The notes: generated by a model not told the origin, from the letters alone. DNA of 64,000 nt from Rhodopseudomonas sp. AAP120 (GCF_001295845.1 NZ_LJIC01000137.1:1-64000); one strand, 5' to 3'. Shown: positions 26,935-36,632, counted from the stretch's first letter. Made by a program: numbers and translations.

Positions 26935-28164
26935 CTAAGAGGCGATGTTATTCAGGTCGATCTTGTCTCCGTGCGGCATCCAGTTCGCGCCGTCGAACTT
27001 CGTGATCTGGATGTTGTGGATCGCCCGGTAATCGGTCGACGAATTCCCCACCTTGATTCCATCGAGGAACAATGGAGGCTGCTCGTCCCGGAGCGAGGTC
27101 GCCTGCTTCAACAGATTTTCGCGCGTGAGGTCGTTGCCGCAGCGGCGCAGCACCTGCTCGATCATATACGCGTTGTTGTAACCGGGGGTCGCGGTGGTGT
27201 CGTCGAGAGTCACCGTCGGCATATACTGCTTCATGAACTCGACAAAAGTCCGAATTCTCTGCTTGTCGCGATAGTTGGGGTCGGTGGCGATAGCCTCCCA
27301 TGAGGCAGACACAAGCCCTTTTGCATTGTCCAGCCCGGCAGGCGCCAACGTCCCCCCGACGGAACTACAATTCGAGTTCACGATGTGAAGCGGCTTCCAG
27401 CCGAGTGCCGCGACCTTGCGGATGCCCTGCGCGGCGAACTTCGAGTAGGTGAGCTGCACGAACACGTCGGCACCGGCGGCCTTGCAGTCGGCGACCTGGT
27501 TGTCGATCGACGGTTCGGTAATCTCGTGACTGACTTCCTTGACGATCTGGCTGGCCTTGTCCCCGAGACCTTTCTTGAACCCGCGCAGAAAATCCTTGCC
27601 GAGATCGTCGTTGAGATACTGAACCGCAATCTTCGCGTCTGGCTTCTCCTTGAGGACGTACGCGCCGAGGGCCGCGCCTTGGGCGACGTAGAGCGGATAG
27701 AATGGGATGATCCAGGGATATTCCTTGGGATCGTTGAAGCGCTCGGCGCCGGACGTCAGAAACAGGTTCGGCACCTTCTTGCCGTTGAGATACTTCTGAA
27801 CGGCGGCATTGGCGGCGGTTCCCAAGAATCCCGCAATGGCGAAGACTTCGTCGGACTCCACCAGCTTGCGGGTCTGCTCCACCGCCTTCGGCGGCGAGAA
27901 GGCGTTGTCCAGCGAAATCAGATTGATCTTGCGGCCATTGATGCCGCCATTGTCGTTGATCATCTTGAAATACGCGGTCTGCGCCTGGCCATAGATGCCA
28001 TAGCTCGACGCGGGTCCGCTATAAGGCGCAGTGGTGCCGAGCTTGATCTCGGTATCGGTGACGCCGGGACTGTATTTGGACGCCGCGCGGGCGCGCGAGC
28101 CGTTCAGCGCCAGGGCAGTCGCGCCCAGGCCGGCAAGCGCGGCTCGTCGTGAGATGGCCTTCAT
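26935..28164 (-). CDS. Orphan ABC transporter binding protein, LIV type
   Basis: The protein is 409 residues with a twin-arginine signal (ISRRAALAGLGATALAL, ending ARAA). The mature start is DTEIKLGTTAPYSGPASSYG, characteristic of periplasmic binding proteins for branched-chain amino acids and aromatic acids. No permease or ATPase gene lies in this cluster, so it may use the LIV-type system at 14261-17579 or one outside the window. Its place among aromatic degradation genes suggests an aromatic or phenylalkanoic acid ligand. Confidence 0.88.
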   Translation of the reverse strand: MKAISRRAALAGLGATALALNGSRARAASKYSPGVTDTEIKLGTTAPYSGPASSYGIYGQAQTAYFKMINDNGGINGRKINLISLDNAFSPPKAVEQTRKLVESDEVFAIAGFLGTAANAAVQKYLNGKKVPNLFLTSGAERFNDPKEYPWIIPFYPLYVAQGAALGAYVLKEKPDAKIAVQYLNDDLGKDFLRGFKKGLGDKASQIVKEVSHEITEPSIDNQVADCKAAGADVFVQLTYSKFAAQGIRKVAALGWKPLHIVNSNCSSVGGTLAPAGLDNAKGLVSASWEAIATDPNYRDKQRIRTFVEFMKQYMPTVTLDDTTATPGYNNAYMIEQVLRRCGNDLTRENLLKQATSLRDEQPPLFLDGIKVGNSSTDYRAIHNIQITKFDGANWMPHGDKIDLNNIAS

Positions 28165-28474
28165 GTCGTTTCTCCCTCATGTTGTTGTCGTTGCACGTTT
28201 GGAGCGCAATCTTTCCGTCTCGTTCGCTGCCGCGTTAAGCTGATCTAGACAGACGAGACGGACACTTGTGCGAAGCCTGACGCGCAGACTTCGTCGTCGT
28301 CGCGGGACAGACGGGCGGCAGTCGCCGGGCTGACGGCCGCGCTCGGTCCTTGAAGCGGGACTGCTGCTGAGCCGCGAGCGGCATCAGCTCGATGTTGCGA
28401 CGCTTACGACAACCGTGTGATGGAGAAGCCGTGACTTCGTCCGCTCACACGGTGATGCGCACGTCACCGCTCCC
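28165..28474. other. 310-base intergenic gap with a terminator-like hairpin
   Basis: The gap separates the binding-protein gene from the hydrolase gene upstream of it on the minus strand. It must contain the binding-protein promoter near 28200-28260. An inverted repeat, CCGTGTGA (28413-28420) with TCACACGG (28445-28452), lies just past the hydrolase stop and may end that transcript. No convincing coding frame is seen. Confidence 0.5.
28413..28452 (-). terminator. Hairpin downstream of the hydrolase gene
   Basis: An 8-bp perfect stem with a 24-base loop sits 22 bases after the stop of the operon ending at 28475. There is no strong T-run, so the terminator call is tentative. Confidence 0.35.
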
Positions 28475-29284
28475 TCAGGGACGGTCGAGGAAGTCGGCAA
28501 CCAGGGCGTTGAACTCGTCCGCTTTCTCCCACTGTGCCCAGTGGCCGCACTTCGGGTAGACGTGAAGTTGCGCGTTAGGGATCGACTTCAGCAGGATGAA
28601 GCTGGAGTCGAACGGCACCACGCGATCCTCGCGCCCCCACACGATCAGCGTGCGATGCTTCAGCGAAGCCAGATCTTCGCGCCACAGGTCGAGCCCCGGC
28701 CGCTTGAAGATATCGATGGTGTCGGATCGCGAAGCCGCTTCGAGCCGTTCCTTCATCAGAGACTCGGTGATGGTCGACTGATCGTAGACGAGCAGGTCCA
28801 GCACCGCCTTCAGCTTTTCCATGCTCGGACCGCTGCCGGCGTTGAAGCGCGCCATTCGCATCAAGCCCTCGGTCGGCATCGGCGAGAACACCGCCTGGCT
28901 GCCGCCGGTGCCCATCAGCACCAACCGGTTGACCCGCTCGGGCGCACGCAGCGCGACCGTCAGCGAGGTGCCGCCGCCGAGCGAATTGCCGACGAAGCTG
29001 GCCTTGTCGACGCCGATCGCATCCATGAACGCCCGGGTGAACTCTCCCAGGACCTCGTAGATCGCGCCGTCCTTCAGCTTACCCTCCGTCTGCCCATAGC
29101 CCGGCAGATCGAAGACGATGACGCGCCGCTTGGCGGCGAGCGCTTCGATATTCTTGCGGTAGTTGCTCAAACCCGACGCGCCCGGGCCGCCGCCATGAAT
29201 CAGGATCGTCGCTTCGCCCTGCCCTACGTCATAGTAGTGCGTGCGAGCCCCCAACACGTCGACCTGTTTGCCTTTGAAGTCCAC
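28475..29284 (-). CDS. Meta-cleavage product hydrolase (alpha/beta hydrolase)
   Basis: The protein is 269 residues and resembles MhpC/BphD C-C hydrolases. It has the diagnostic HGGGPGASGLSN (residues 30-41), a nucleophile S101 in GNSLGG, D220 in WGREDRVVP and H248 in CGHWAQWEK. It would cleave the vinylogous 1,5-diketone made by the extradiol dioxygenase at 38262 into 2-hydroxypenta-2,4-dienoate and a carboxylic acid. The downstream hydratase at 25963 uses the first product. Confidence 0.91.
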   Translation of the reverse strand: MDFKGKQVDVLGARTHYYDVGQGEATILIHGGGPGASGLSNYRKNIEALAAKRRVIVFDLPGYGQTEGKLKDGAIYEVLGEFTRAFMDAIGVDKASFVGNSLGGGTSLTVALRAPERVNRLVLMGTGGSQAVFSPMPTEGLMRMARFNAGSGPSMEKLKAVLDLLVYDQSTITESLMKERLEAASRSDTIDIFKRPGLDLWREDLASLKHRTLIVWGREDRVVPFDSSFILLKSIPNAQLHVYPKCGHWAQWEKADEFNALVADFLDRP

Positions 29285-29311
29285 CGTCTCTCTCCTCTTG
29301 CCATTCGGCGC

Positions 29312-30835
29312 TTAATGGATGCGGGCACCTTGCAGATAGGCGTCGCGCAGTTTCCGCTTGAGCAGCTTCCCACTCGCTTCGCGCGGCAGCGCGTCGAGCA
29401 TGAGAAAGCGCTTGGGAATCTTGAAGCGGGCGACGTGGCGCTGCAGGAATTCCATCGCCTTTGCCGGCGTGACCTGTCGATCGTCGTCAGGCTCGACCGC
29501 CGCGACCAGGCACTCACCGAATTCCTCGTCCGGCACGCCGAACACCGCGCAGTCGCGGACACCAGGACAATTGACCAGCACGCTTTCGATCTCGGCCGGA
29601 TAGATGTTGACGCCGCCGGAGATCACCATGTCGCGCTTGCGATCGCAGATGAACAGGTAACCGTCGGCGTCGAGATAACCGACGTCACCACAGGTCACGA
29701 GCCCGTCGCGGTCGATCTCGCGGCGCTGTTCCGACCGATTGTGATAGGTGAAATCGGAATACGCCTGGGTCCGAAGATAGATTTCGCCGACTTCGCCGGC
29801 GCCGACCGGCGCGCCCTGCTTGTCGTAAATCCGCACCGTCGTGCCGGCCATCGCGCGGCCGACCGTGCCGGGATGCGCCAGCCATTCCTGCGAGCTGCAG
29901 CCGATCGCCGGGCCGGTCTCGGTGGCACCGTAGGTCTCGTAGATGACCGGCCCCCACCACGCGATCATCTGCCGCTTCACCTCCGGCGGGCACGCCGCGC
30001 CGGTGTGGGTGACCCATTTGATCGACGACACGTCGTAGCGACTGCGCACCTCCTCGCTGAGGCGCAGCAGGCGCACGAACATCGTCGGCACCATGGTCAG
30101 GTGCGTGATCCGGTGCTGCGCCACGGTGCGCAGCAAGTCCTCCGGATCGAAGCCGTGCTGCAGCACGACGAGTTCGGCGTGCTGGAATGCCTGGCGCGCG
30201 AACGCGCCAGGCGAAGCGTGATACAGCGGCCCGCACACATAGGCCCGCATTCCTGTCTCGATGCCGTAGATCAGCTTCAGCAGCGCCGAATTATGCGCGA
30301 ACTGCTCGGCGGTCATCGGCTGGCGTCGCACGCCTTTCGGCCGGCCGGTGGTGCCCGAGGTGTAGATCATCGTGCCGCGCGGCGCGCGGGCGGGCTCGCA
30401 CCAGGCCGAAAAGCCGTCGCGAAAATGCTCCCAGGATCTCCAAGGCCAGTCATCGACGTCGGAGACTGCGGCCCCGCCTGGGTGTTGGACGACGAAGGTA
30501 GCCAGGCTGTCCGGAATCGCACCAGCGGCGGCATCGAGAAGACTGCGATGCCCGATCAGCGCGCCCGGCGTGCAATCGGAGAGAATGTAGCGGATTTCGT
30601 CGGCGCTGCTGTGCCAGTTCAGCGGCACCACATAGGCGCCGAGCAACGCCGCCGCGTGAATGAGCTCGAAGTAGACCGGGTCGTTCTGCAGCAGCAGCGC
30701 GATCGCGTCGCCTTCACGAACACCAGCCGAGGCCAACGCCGATGCCGCCCGCGCTCCTCGGTCGACAAGATCCCGCCGGGCGACGCGTTGCTCTCCGAGC
30801 ACGACGGCGGCGTCGCCGCCGCTCGCTATAGACAT
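29312..30835 (-). CDS. AMP-forming acid-CoA ligase
   Basis: The protein is 507 residues. The motif MIYTSGTTGRPKGV is at about 157-168. DRKRDMVISGGVNIYPAEIE and the catalytic lysine region REASGKLLKRKL are present. It probably activates the aromatic or aliphatic acid entering or leaving the pathway. It overlaps the unknown gene upstream by 10 bases and is followed after 27 bases by the hydrolase, so the three are cotranscribed. Confidence 0.9.
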   Translation of the reverse strand: MSIASGGDAAVVLGEQRVARRDLVDRGARAASALASAGVREGDAIALLLQNDPVYFELIHAAALLGAYVVPLNWHSSADEIRYILSDCTPGALIGHRSLLDAAAGAIPDSLATFVVQHPGGAAVSDVDDWPWRSWEHFRDGFSAWCEPARAPRGTMIYTSGTTGRPKGVRRQPMTAEQFAHNSALLKLIYGIETGMRAYVCGPLYHASPGAFARQAFQHAELVVLQHGFDPEDLLRTVAQHRITHLTMVPTMFVRLLRLSEEVRSRYDVSSIKWVTHTGAACPPEVKRQMIAWWGPVIYETYGATETGPAIGCSSQEWLAHPGTVGRAMAGTTVRIYDKQGAPVGAGEVGEIYLRTQAYSDFTYHNRSEQRREIDRDGLVTCGDVGYLDADGYLFICDRKRDMVISGGVNIYPAEIESVLVNCPGVRDCAVFGVPDEEFGECLVAAVEPDDDRQVTPAKAMEFLQRHVARFKIPKRFLMLDALPREASGKLLKRKLRDAYLQGARIH

Positions 30836-31305
30836 ATCGTCACCTCAGCAGTGACGGACGGCAGGCGCACGGCGTGCAACGACTTGAATTGGTCGTCGCT
30901 GAGTTCGATCGGATGCGCAAGCGTCAGCGGATCCATGTGGCCGGAAAGGACATCCGGATACGACCACGCGCTGGTCGTCACCACGCCGGCTTGCGACAGC
31001 AATTCGATCTGCAACGCAGACCCCGCCGACGATCCGCGCCCGCTGTGATAGCCGTCGCCGATCGCGTAGGCCTCCAGCACATAATGGTTGGACGCACGGC
31101 GCTGCACGCAAATTTCGACGTCGAGCAGGCCGAAGGCAACGTCGTCGGCCGCGCCCTCACAGTAGAAATAGACGTACGGAACGCGAGCGTATCGACAGTC
31201 GCCAAGACTGGCATCGATCGGCACCTGGGCGTCGGAACGACCGGGCGTGCGCGGCGGAATGGGGCCGAACAGCGCCATCTGGGAAATCGAGCGGCACAAC
31301 ACCAT
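30826..31305 (-). CDS. Unknown protein embedded in the meta-cleavage operon
   Basis: The protein is 159 residues and I do not recognise the family. It has no signal peptide or membrane segment. Notable stretches are ARVPYVYFYCEGAADDVAFG, NHYVLEAYAIGDGYHSGRGS and DVLSGHMDPLTLAHP. The ATG at 31305 follows GGAGAGG at 9 bases; an in-frame ATG at 31353 would overlap the amidohydrolase end by 44 bases. Tight packing between two pathway enzymes suggests a pathway role, perhaps as an oxygenase accessory or small enzyme. That is a guess from position only. Confidence 0.7.
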   Translation of the reverse strand: MVLCRSISQMALFGPIPPRTPGRSDAQVPIDASLGDCRYARVPYVYFYCEGAADDVAFGLLDVEICVQRRASNHYVLEAYAIGDGYHSGRGSSAGSALQIELLSQAGVVTTSAWSYPDVLSGHMDPLTLAHPIELSDDQFKSLHAVRLPSVTAEVTICL

Positions 31306-31309
31306 GGGG

Positions 31310-32365
31310 TCATGCCTCTCCGACGGCGGCGGTAGCGGGACGACGAGATTCATGCGATGTGTCCTGATCTTTGCTGCGCCCCAGCAGCGCCAGCGCGTTG
31401 CTGCAGAGGGCGTCGCCGTTGTGAGGCAATGCCTCGCGGACGAAGTGAGCGGGCTGTTTTTGCTCGATCGCGAACGGGTAGTCCGAGCCGACGACGATGC
31501 GATCGGTGCCGACCGCCGCCTCGAGAAAGCGCAATGCGGCCGGATCGTAGACGACGGAGTCGTAGTAGAAGCGGCGCGCCGCCTCGGACGGCCGCAACGG
31601 CATCCGTTTGCGCATGTCGCCGCCAAGCGACCAGCTGTGATCCATGCGCGGCAGGATCCACGGCAGCGCGCCCCCTCCGTGACTGAGCATCACCCGCAGC
31701 GTCGGGTACTTGCCCGGCACGTCGGCCGCGAGCAGAGACGCCGCGGCGAGCGCCGTCTCCAACGGAAACACCGTCGTGGCCGCAAATTCCGGACCTGCCG
31801 CAACGCGCTCCACCCCGGCGGGATGCAGCGGATGGATCATGATCGCAAGATCCAGCGCCTCAGCGGCTTCGTACAGCGGATGTAGGACCTCGGCCCCCAG
31901 CGCGACGCCGTCGATATGCGTGCCGATCTCGATGCCGTTCAGTCCGAGCGCCTTGAGGCGATCGAGTTGCCGCAGTGCACGCGGCATGTCCTGCACGCAC
32001 ACCATGCCGATCCCGGCGAAGCGCTGCGGTGCCTGCGCGATCATGTCGGCGATGTGATCGTTGATGATATCACCGAGATGCTCGGCATCGTCGGGCGGAA
32101 GCCAGTGCGACAGCAATTCCGGCATCGGCGACAGCACCTGTACCGCAATATCGTCGCGGTCCATGTCCGCCAGGCGTTTTGCGACGTCCCACGAGCGGTG
32201 ATCGAGCTTGCGGAAGACCTTGCCGGCGATCATGACCACGCCGTTGTCGCCGGCGATCTCCACGCTCGGCCAGCGGCGATCGCGCGCGGGGTCAGGCGGA
32301 AGTCGTGCGGGCACGACATGCGTATGGGCATCGATCACGCTCAAGGCGCGCCTCCCCGGTTTCAT
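31310..32365 (-). CDS. ACMSD-like amidohydrolase, possible decarboxylase
   Basis: The protein is 351 residues of the amidohydrolase-2 family. Metal ligands are visible: the two His of DAHTHVVP, His in IMIHPLHPAG, His in LSHGGGALPW and Asp in VVGSDYPF. Relatives include ACMSD and resorcylate or 5-carboxyvanillate decarboxylases, which are non-oxidative decarboxylases, and some hydrolases. A decarboxylation step is plausible if the dioxygenase acts on a carboxylated ring, as in the cumate route. The start (ATG 32365) is less certain because upstream in-frame ATGs exist up to 32470. Confidence 0.85.
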   Translation of the reverse strand: MKPGRRALSVIDAHTHVVPARLPPDPARDRRWPSVEIAGDNGVVMIAGKVFRKLDHRSWDVAKRLADMDRDDIAVQVLSPMPELLSHWLPPDDAEHLGDIINDHIADMIAQAPQRFAGIGMVCVQDMPRALRQLDRLKALGLNGIEIGTHIDGVALGAEVLHPLYEAAEALDLAIMIHPLHPAGVERVAAGPEFAATTVFPLETALAAASLLAADVPGKYPTLRVMLSHGGGALPWILPRMDHSWSLGGDMRKRMPLRPSEAARRFYYDSVVYDPAALRFLEAAVGTDRIVVGSDYPFAIEQKQPAHFVREALPHNGDALCSNALALLGRSKDQDTSHESRRPATAAVGEA

Positions 32366-32424
32366 CCCATTGTGTTTTTCCGCCGCCCGACGTTTGCACA
32401 TCGCCATCGACGAATTCACTTTAC

Positions 32425-32442
32425 AAACAGGAATGATTGTTT
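32425..32442. promoter_or_regulatory. Inverted repeat in divergent promoter
   Basis: AAACA (32425-32429) and TGTTT (32438-32442), 8 bases apart, form a palindrome. It lies between the divergent amidohydrolase and ferredoxin reductase genes, in a locally AT-rich stretch. It could be the operator for the TetR-type regulator at 36616 or another regulator of both arms of the pathway. Confidence 0.45.
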
Positions 32443-32510
32443 CTAGTTTGCGTGTCAAGAGCATTCGCAAGAGCGCTGATAGCAGCGCCGGGCGCGTCGG
32501 AGGAAACTAC

Positions 32511-33719
32511 GTGGATCTTCTCGAGTCACGCATCGTCATCGTCGGCGCCGGTCAAGCCGGCGCACGCGCAGCCGAGGCACTCCGCGCCGCCGGTCATCGC
32601 GGCGCGGTGACGTTGATTGGCGACGAGCCTCATCCGCCCTACGAACGGCCGCAACTCTCCAAGAAAATGCTGCTCGATCAGCAGGCCGACGCGGCATTCA
32701 TCCGAACCACTCAGGAATGGTCGGACCTTGGCGTGACGCTGCGCACCGGCACGCGTGTGGTGACGATCGATCTTGGTCAGCGCAAGCTCGCGCTGTCCGG
32801 AGGCGATGACGTCGGCTTCGACCGTCTGCTGATCGCCACCGGCACACGGCCGCGACGACTCGCCGCGCTCGAGGGCGCGACGATTGCGGTGCACTATCTG
32901 CGCGGCATCGATGATGCGCTCACGCTGCGACCGCAGCTGGTCGAAGGACATCGCGTGGCGCTCGTCGGCGGCGGCGTGATCGGCCTCGAAGTTGCGGCTG
33001 CTGCACTGTCACGCGGCTGCAAGGTCACCATCATCGAGCGCGCCGACCACCTGCTGCCACAGATCGGCTCGCCATCGCTGAGCCGGTTCGCGCACGACAT
33101 GTTCGTCAAGCGCGGCGCCGCCGTCCTTTGCAAGGCAGAGCTTTCCGATCACCACGCCAGCGGTCTCATGCTCGCGGACGGCCGCGTCGTCGATGCTGAC
33201 GTTATCGTCGTCGGCATCGGCGTCGAGCCCGCCGGCGAGCTCGCGCAGCAGATCGGCCTCGCTGGCGTGCAGGGTATTCGTGTCGACGCCCGTGGCGCGA
33301 CCGAATGCGACAACATCTTCGCCGCCGGCGACGTCGCCGAGCAATGGAGCGCCTGCCACGATCGCTGGCTGCGTCTGGAAAATTGGGCCAACGCGCAGAA
33401 CCAGGCGATCGCGACCGCACGGGCGATGGTCGGTCTCGACAGCCGCTACGAAGCGCCGTCCTGGTTCTGGTCGGATCAGTTCGACGCGAACATTCAGGTG
33501 GTCGGCCATCCGGCCTGCGCCAACGAGATCATCCGCGGCGATGCCGGATCGGCCCGCTTCAGCGCGATCAGCGTCCGGGATGGCGAAGTCGTCGGCGCGG
33601 TCAGCGTGAACAACGCCAAGGACATGGCGATGCTGCGCCGCCTCGTGGCATCGCGCAAGAAGGTCGACCCCGCCGCACTCGCCAACCCGAATTTCGATTT
33701 GAAGCGCGCCCTCGCCTGA
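32511..33719 (+). CDS. Ferredoxin reductase component of ring-hydroxylating dioxygenase
   Basis: The protein is 402 residues, a GR2-type FAD-dependent reductase passing electrons from NAD(P)H to the Rieske ferredoxin at 36303. FAD motif [19 protein letters not shown], second nucleotide motif [17 protein letters not shown], and [11 protein letters not shown] are present. The start is a GTG at 32511, with GGAGG 7 bases upstream; no in-frame ATG fits as well. It is the first gene of the plus-strand oxygenase operon. The C-terminal region [16 protein letters not shown] is typical of this class. Confidence 0.92.
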   Translation: MDLLESRIVIVGAGQAGARAAEALRAAGHRGAVTLIGDEPHPPYERPQLSKKMLLDQQADAAFIRTTQEWSDLGVTLRTGTRVVTIDLGQRKLALSGGDDVGFDRLLIATGTRPRRLAALEGATIAVHYLRGIDDALTLRPQLVEGHRVALVGGGVIGLEVAAAALSRGCKVTIIERADHLLPQIGSPSLSRFAHDMFVKRGAAVLCKAELSDHHASGLMLADGRVVDADVIVVGIGVEPAGELAQQIGLAGVQGIRVDARGATECDNIFAAGDVAEQWSACHDRWLRLENWANAQNQAIATARAMVGLDSRYEAPSWFWSDQFDANIQVVGHPACANEIIRGDAGSARFSAISVRDGEVVGAVSVNNAKDMAMLRRLVASRKKVDPAALANPNFDLKRALA

Positions 33720-33748
33720 AGAAGGGCCGTCCCAAGGAGGAGGAAACC

Positions 33749-35038
33749 ATGCAACATCAAAGCGATCCCGCTATCCTGATCGATCAGGCTGAGAAGACCT
33801 TCAAGGTCGCACGGCGCAACTTCACCGATCCGGACATCTTCCGTGCGGAGAAAGACCGCATCTTCGAACATTGCTGGCTGTATCTCGGCCACGCCTCGGA
33901 GCTACCCAAGCCCGGCGATTTCATCAGCCGCACGGTTGCGGGCCGCAGCATCCTGCTGAGCCGCGACAGCAAGGGCACGCTGCGCGCGCTGCTCAACACC
34001 TGCCCGCACCGCGGCGCACAGGTCTGCCGCGAGCGGAAGGGCAACGCCAAATCCTTCCAGTGCTTCTACCACGGCTGGGTGTTCGGTGCCGACGGCAAGC
34101 TCCGCAGCCAGCCCGGCGAAGAATCTTACGCTGCGGATTTCAAGCAGCGCGACTCTTCGAACATGCAGCCGGTGCCGCGGTTCGAGATCTATCGCGATTT
34201 CTGCTTCGTCGCGTTCGACAAGGACATCGTTCCCCTCGTCGACTATTTGGCCGGCGCCAAGGAATATCTCGATCTGGTGTGCGACCAGGCCGATGCCGGG
34301 CTGTCGATCATCGGCGGCACCCAGGAATACTCAATCCGCGCCAACTGGAAGCTGCTGACCGAAAACAGCATCGACGGCTATCACGCGGTCACCACTCATG
34401 CGAGCTACTTCGACTACCTGATGAACACCACCGACGGCCTGTCCGGCGGCATGGGCGGTGGTTACGGCTACGATCTCGGCAATGGTCACGCCGTGCTGGA
34501 ATACGCCGCGCCGTGGGGCCGCCCGGTCGCCCAATGGATCCCGTCATGGGGCGAGGACGGCAAGCGTGAGATCGAGCAGCTGCACCGGACGCTGACCGAG
34601 CGCCACGGTCGCGAACGCGCCGACCGCATCGCGCTCAAGAACCGTAACCTGTTCATCTTCCCCAATCTGGTCGTCAACGACATCATGGCCTTGACGGTGC
34701 GGACCTATTTCCCGATCGCGCCCGACTACATGCTGATCAGCGCCTGGGCGCTCGGACCGAACGACGAGTCGGCTTGGGCCCGCAAATATCGACTGAACAA
34801 TTTCCTGGAGTTTCTCGGACCCGGCGGCTTCGCGACACCTGACGATGCCGAGGCGCTCGAGCACTGCCAGCGCGGCTTCAACAACGCCAAGGAAGCGCAG
34901 TGGAACGACATCTCCAAGGGCATGGGCAAAGATCGCCCCGCGCACAATGACGAGTTGCAGATGCGCGCCTTCTGGACGCGCTGGAACGCCATGATGTTTC
35001 CGGAGCCGGTGCCCAGCCTCAAAGGCGTGGCGGCGTAA
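33749..35038 (+). CDS. Rieske ring-hydroxylating dioxygenase, alpha subunit
   Basis: The protein is 429 residues. The Rieske [2Fe-2S] ligands are C85, H87, C105 and H108 (CPHRG, then CFYHGW). The mononuclear iron site is [13 protein letters not shown], with D209 as the bridging Asp and H212/H217 as ligands; the third Asp is probably in [13 protein letters not shown]. It adds O2 to an aromatic ring to give a cis-diol. The start has a strong AAGGAGGAGG. It is followed directly by the beta subunit, diol dehydrogenase and ferredoxin genes. Substrate is unknown; benzoate-, cumate- or phenylpropionate-type acids are possible. Confidence 0.94.
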   Translation: MQHQSDPAILIDQAEKTFKVARRNFTDPDIFRAEKDRIFEHCWLYLGHASELPKPGDFISRTVAGRSILLSRDSKGTLRALLNTCPHRGAQVCRERKGNAKSFQCFYHGWVFGADGKLRSQPGEESYAADFKQRDSSNMQPVPRFEIYRDFCFVAFDKDIVPLVDYLAGAKEYLDLVCDQADAGLSIIGGTQEYSIRANWKLLTENSIDGYHAVTTHASYFDYLMNTTDGLSGGMGGGYGYDLGNGHAVLEYAAPWGRPVAQWIPSWGEDGKREIEQLHRTLTERHGRERADRIALKNRNLFIFPNLVVNDIMALTVRTYFPIAPDYMLISAWALGPNDESAWARKYRLNNFLEFLGPGGFATPDDAEALEHCQRGFNNAKEAQWNDISKGMGKDRPAHNDELQMRAFWTRWNAMMFPEPVPSLKGVAA

Positions 35039-35050
35039 GGAGGGATGGCC

Positions 35051-35536
35051 ATGAACACGATCGAACGCAGCAAGGTCGAAGACTTTTTGTTTCACGAGGC
35101 TGATCTGCTGGATCAGTGGCGATTGCCGGAGTGGCTCGAACTGTTCACCGACGACGCGACCTACGAGGTGCCGTGCACCGACCTGCCGGCCGATGCGTCG
35201 TCCGACGTCAGCCTGTTCTACATCGCCGACGACCGGTTCCGGCTCGGCGAGCGCGTCAAGCGGCTGATGAAGCGCACCGCACATGCCGAGTTCCCGCACT
35301 CCAAGACCAGTCGTCTGATCGGCAACGTCCGGATCTGCGAGAGCGACGACGACAGCCTGCGGGTGAGCGCCAAGTTCCAGACCTATCGCACCAAGGATGG
35401 CACCACCGACGTGTATTTCGGCACGGCGAACTATCGGTTGCGACTCGATGGGGACCGGCTGCAGATTCGCGACAAGCGCTGCCTGTTGGCCGGAGACGGC
35501 CTGCGGCCGAGCGGCCGCATCTCGATCGTGTTGTGA
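35051..35536 (+). CDS. Ring-hydroxylating dioxygenase, beta subunit
   Basis: The protein is 161 residues with the NTF2/SnoaL-like fold of dioxygenase small subunits. VEDFLFHEADLLDQWRLPEW and FTDDATYEVPC are characteristic. It structurally supports the alpha hexamer and has no redox centre. The ATG at 35051 is preferred over 35045 because GGAGG (35039-35043) is then 7 bases away instead of 1. Confidence 0.92.
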   Translation: MNTIERSKVEDFLFHEADLLDQWRLPEWLELFTDDATYEVPCTDLPADASSDVSLFYIADDRFRLGERVKRLMKRTAHAEFPHSKTSRLIGNVRICESDDDSLRVSAKFQTYRTKDGTTDVYFGTANYRLRLDGDRLQIRDKRCLLAGDGLRPSGRISIVL

Positions 35537-35544
35537 GCCGGCGG

Positions 35545-36306
35545 ATGACGGATCGCTTCTCCGGACAGGTCGTGGTCGTGACCGGTGCCGCCAGCGGCAT
35601 CGGCGCGGTCATCGCCCGCCACTTTGCCGAACAGGACGCAGCGCTCGTGCTGTCCGACATCGACGGCGCCAAACTAACAGCCAGCGCCGATGCGCTGGCT
35701 GCGGCGGGCCACCGCAAACCGATGATCCATGTCGGCGACCTGGCGAAGGAGGACGTCGCCGGCAAGCTGATCGGCGATGCCGTCGAACTGCACGGTTCGA
35801 TCGATATCCTGGTCAACAACGCCGGCGGCGGCATCATCAAGCCATTCCTGGATCACACGCCGGACACATTGCGGACCACCGTGGACCGCAACCTCTGGAC
35901 CGCGCTGTGGTGCACCTGGCACGCGGTGCCGATCATGAAGGCGAAGGGTTATGGGCGCATCGTCAATATCGGCGCCGACTCGGTCCGTAACGGCCTTTGG
36001 GACCACGCCGCCTACAATGCCGCCAAGGGCGGCGTGCATGCGATGGCGACCGGCCTCGCCCGCGAATTCGCCACCAGCGGCATCACGGTGAACGTCGTCG
36101 CGCCCTGCATCGTCAATACACCCCAGGTGCAGCAGGCGTCCGCGACGGTCCCTCACCTGATCAAGAAGTTCGTCGATGTCGTTCCGATGCAGCGGCCCGG
36201 CGAGATGGATGAGATCGCCTCGATGGTGACCTATCTGGCATCGAAGGAGGCGTCGTTCGTCACCGGCCAGGTGATCAGCGTCAACGGCGGAAGCACGATG
36301 CTATGA
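35545..36306 (+). CDS. cis-Dihydrodiol dehydrogenase-like SDR
   Basis: The protein is 253 residues, with TGAASGIG, ILVNNAGGG and YNAAKGG (Tyr/Lys catalytic pair). Placed between the dioxygenase beta and ferredoxin genes, it very likely oxidises the dioxygenase's cis-diol to a catechol with NAD+. Its start lies 8 bases after the beta stop and its end overlaps the ferredoxin start by 4 bases (ATGA). Confidence 0.9.
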   Translation: MTDRFSGQVVVVTGAASGIGAVIARHFAEQDAALVLSDIDGAKLTASADALAAAGHRKPMIHVGDLAKEDVAGKLIGDAVELHGSIDILVNNAGGGIIKPFLDHTPDTLRTTVDRNLWTALWCTWHAVPIMKAKGYGRIVNIGADSVRNGLWDHAAYNAAKGGVHAMATGLAREFATSGITVNVVAPCIVNTPQVQQASATVPHLIKKFVDVVPMQRPGEMDEIASMVTYLASKEASFVTGQVISVNGGSTML

Positions 36307-36632
36307 ACACGATCGCATCCACCGACATCCAGGTCGGCACCATGTCGGACTTTCCAGAGGGGGAGATCCGGCCGGCGACATTGCCCGACGGCACAGTCGT
36401 CGCGATCTACAATGTCGACGGCACGCTTTATGGAACCGCCGACCTGTGCAGCCACGGCGAGGCGTCGCTCTCGGAGGAGGGGATCCTCACAGGGACGACG
36501 GTGGAATGTCCTTGGCACTTCGGCACGTTTGACGTTACCGACGGTCGCGCCACCGGCATGCCCTGCACCGTTGCGCTGAAGACTTACACCGTCAAAATTG
36601 CCAATGGAAATGTCTATGTCGAATCCCGATAA
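36303..36632 (+). CDS. Rieske-type ferredoxin of the dioxygenase system
   Basis: The protein is 109 residues. The Rieske cluster ligands are C49, H51, C69 and H72 (LCSHGEASLSEEG, then ECPWHFG). It shuttles electrons from the reductase at 32511 to the oxygenase at 33749, and possibly to the second oxygenase at 43822, which has no partners of its own. Translationally coupled to the diol dehydrogenase gene. Confidence 0.93.
   Translation: MNTIASTDIQVGTMSDFPEGEIRPATLPDGTVVAIYNVDGTLYGTADLCSHGEASLSEEGILTGTTVECPWHFGTFDVTDGRATGMPCTVALKTYTVKIANGNVYVESR

Noticed and set aside
28541-31048. 835-codon open frame on the plus strand
   Set aside because: It is antisense to the hydrolase, CoA ligase and unknown genes, all with clear family motifs. 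Long antisense frames are expected at this GC content and its translation has Arg/His-rich, non-protein-like composition.
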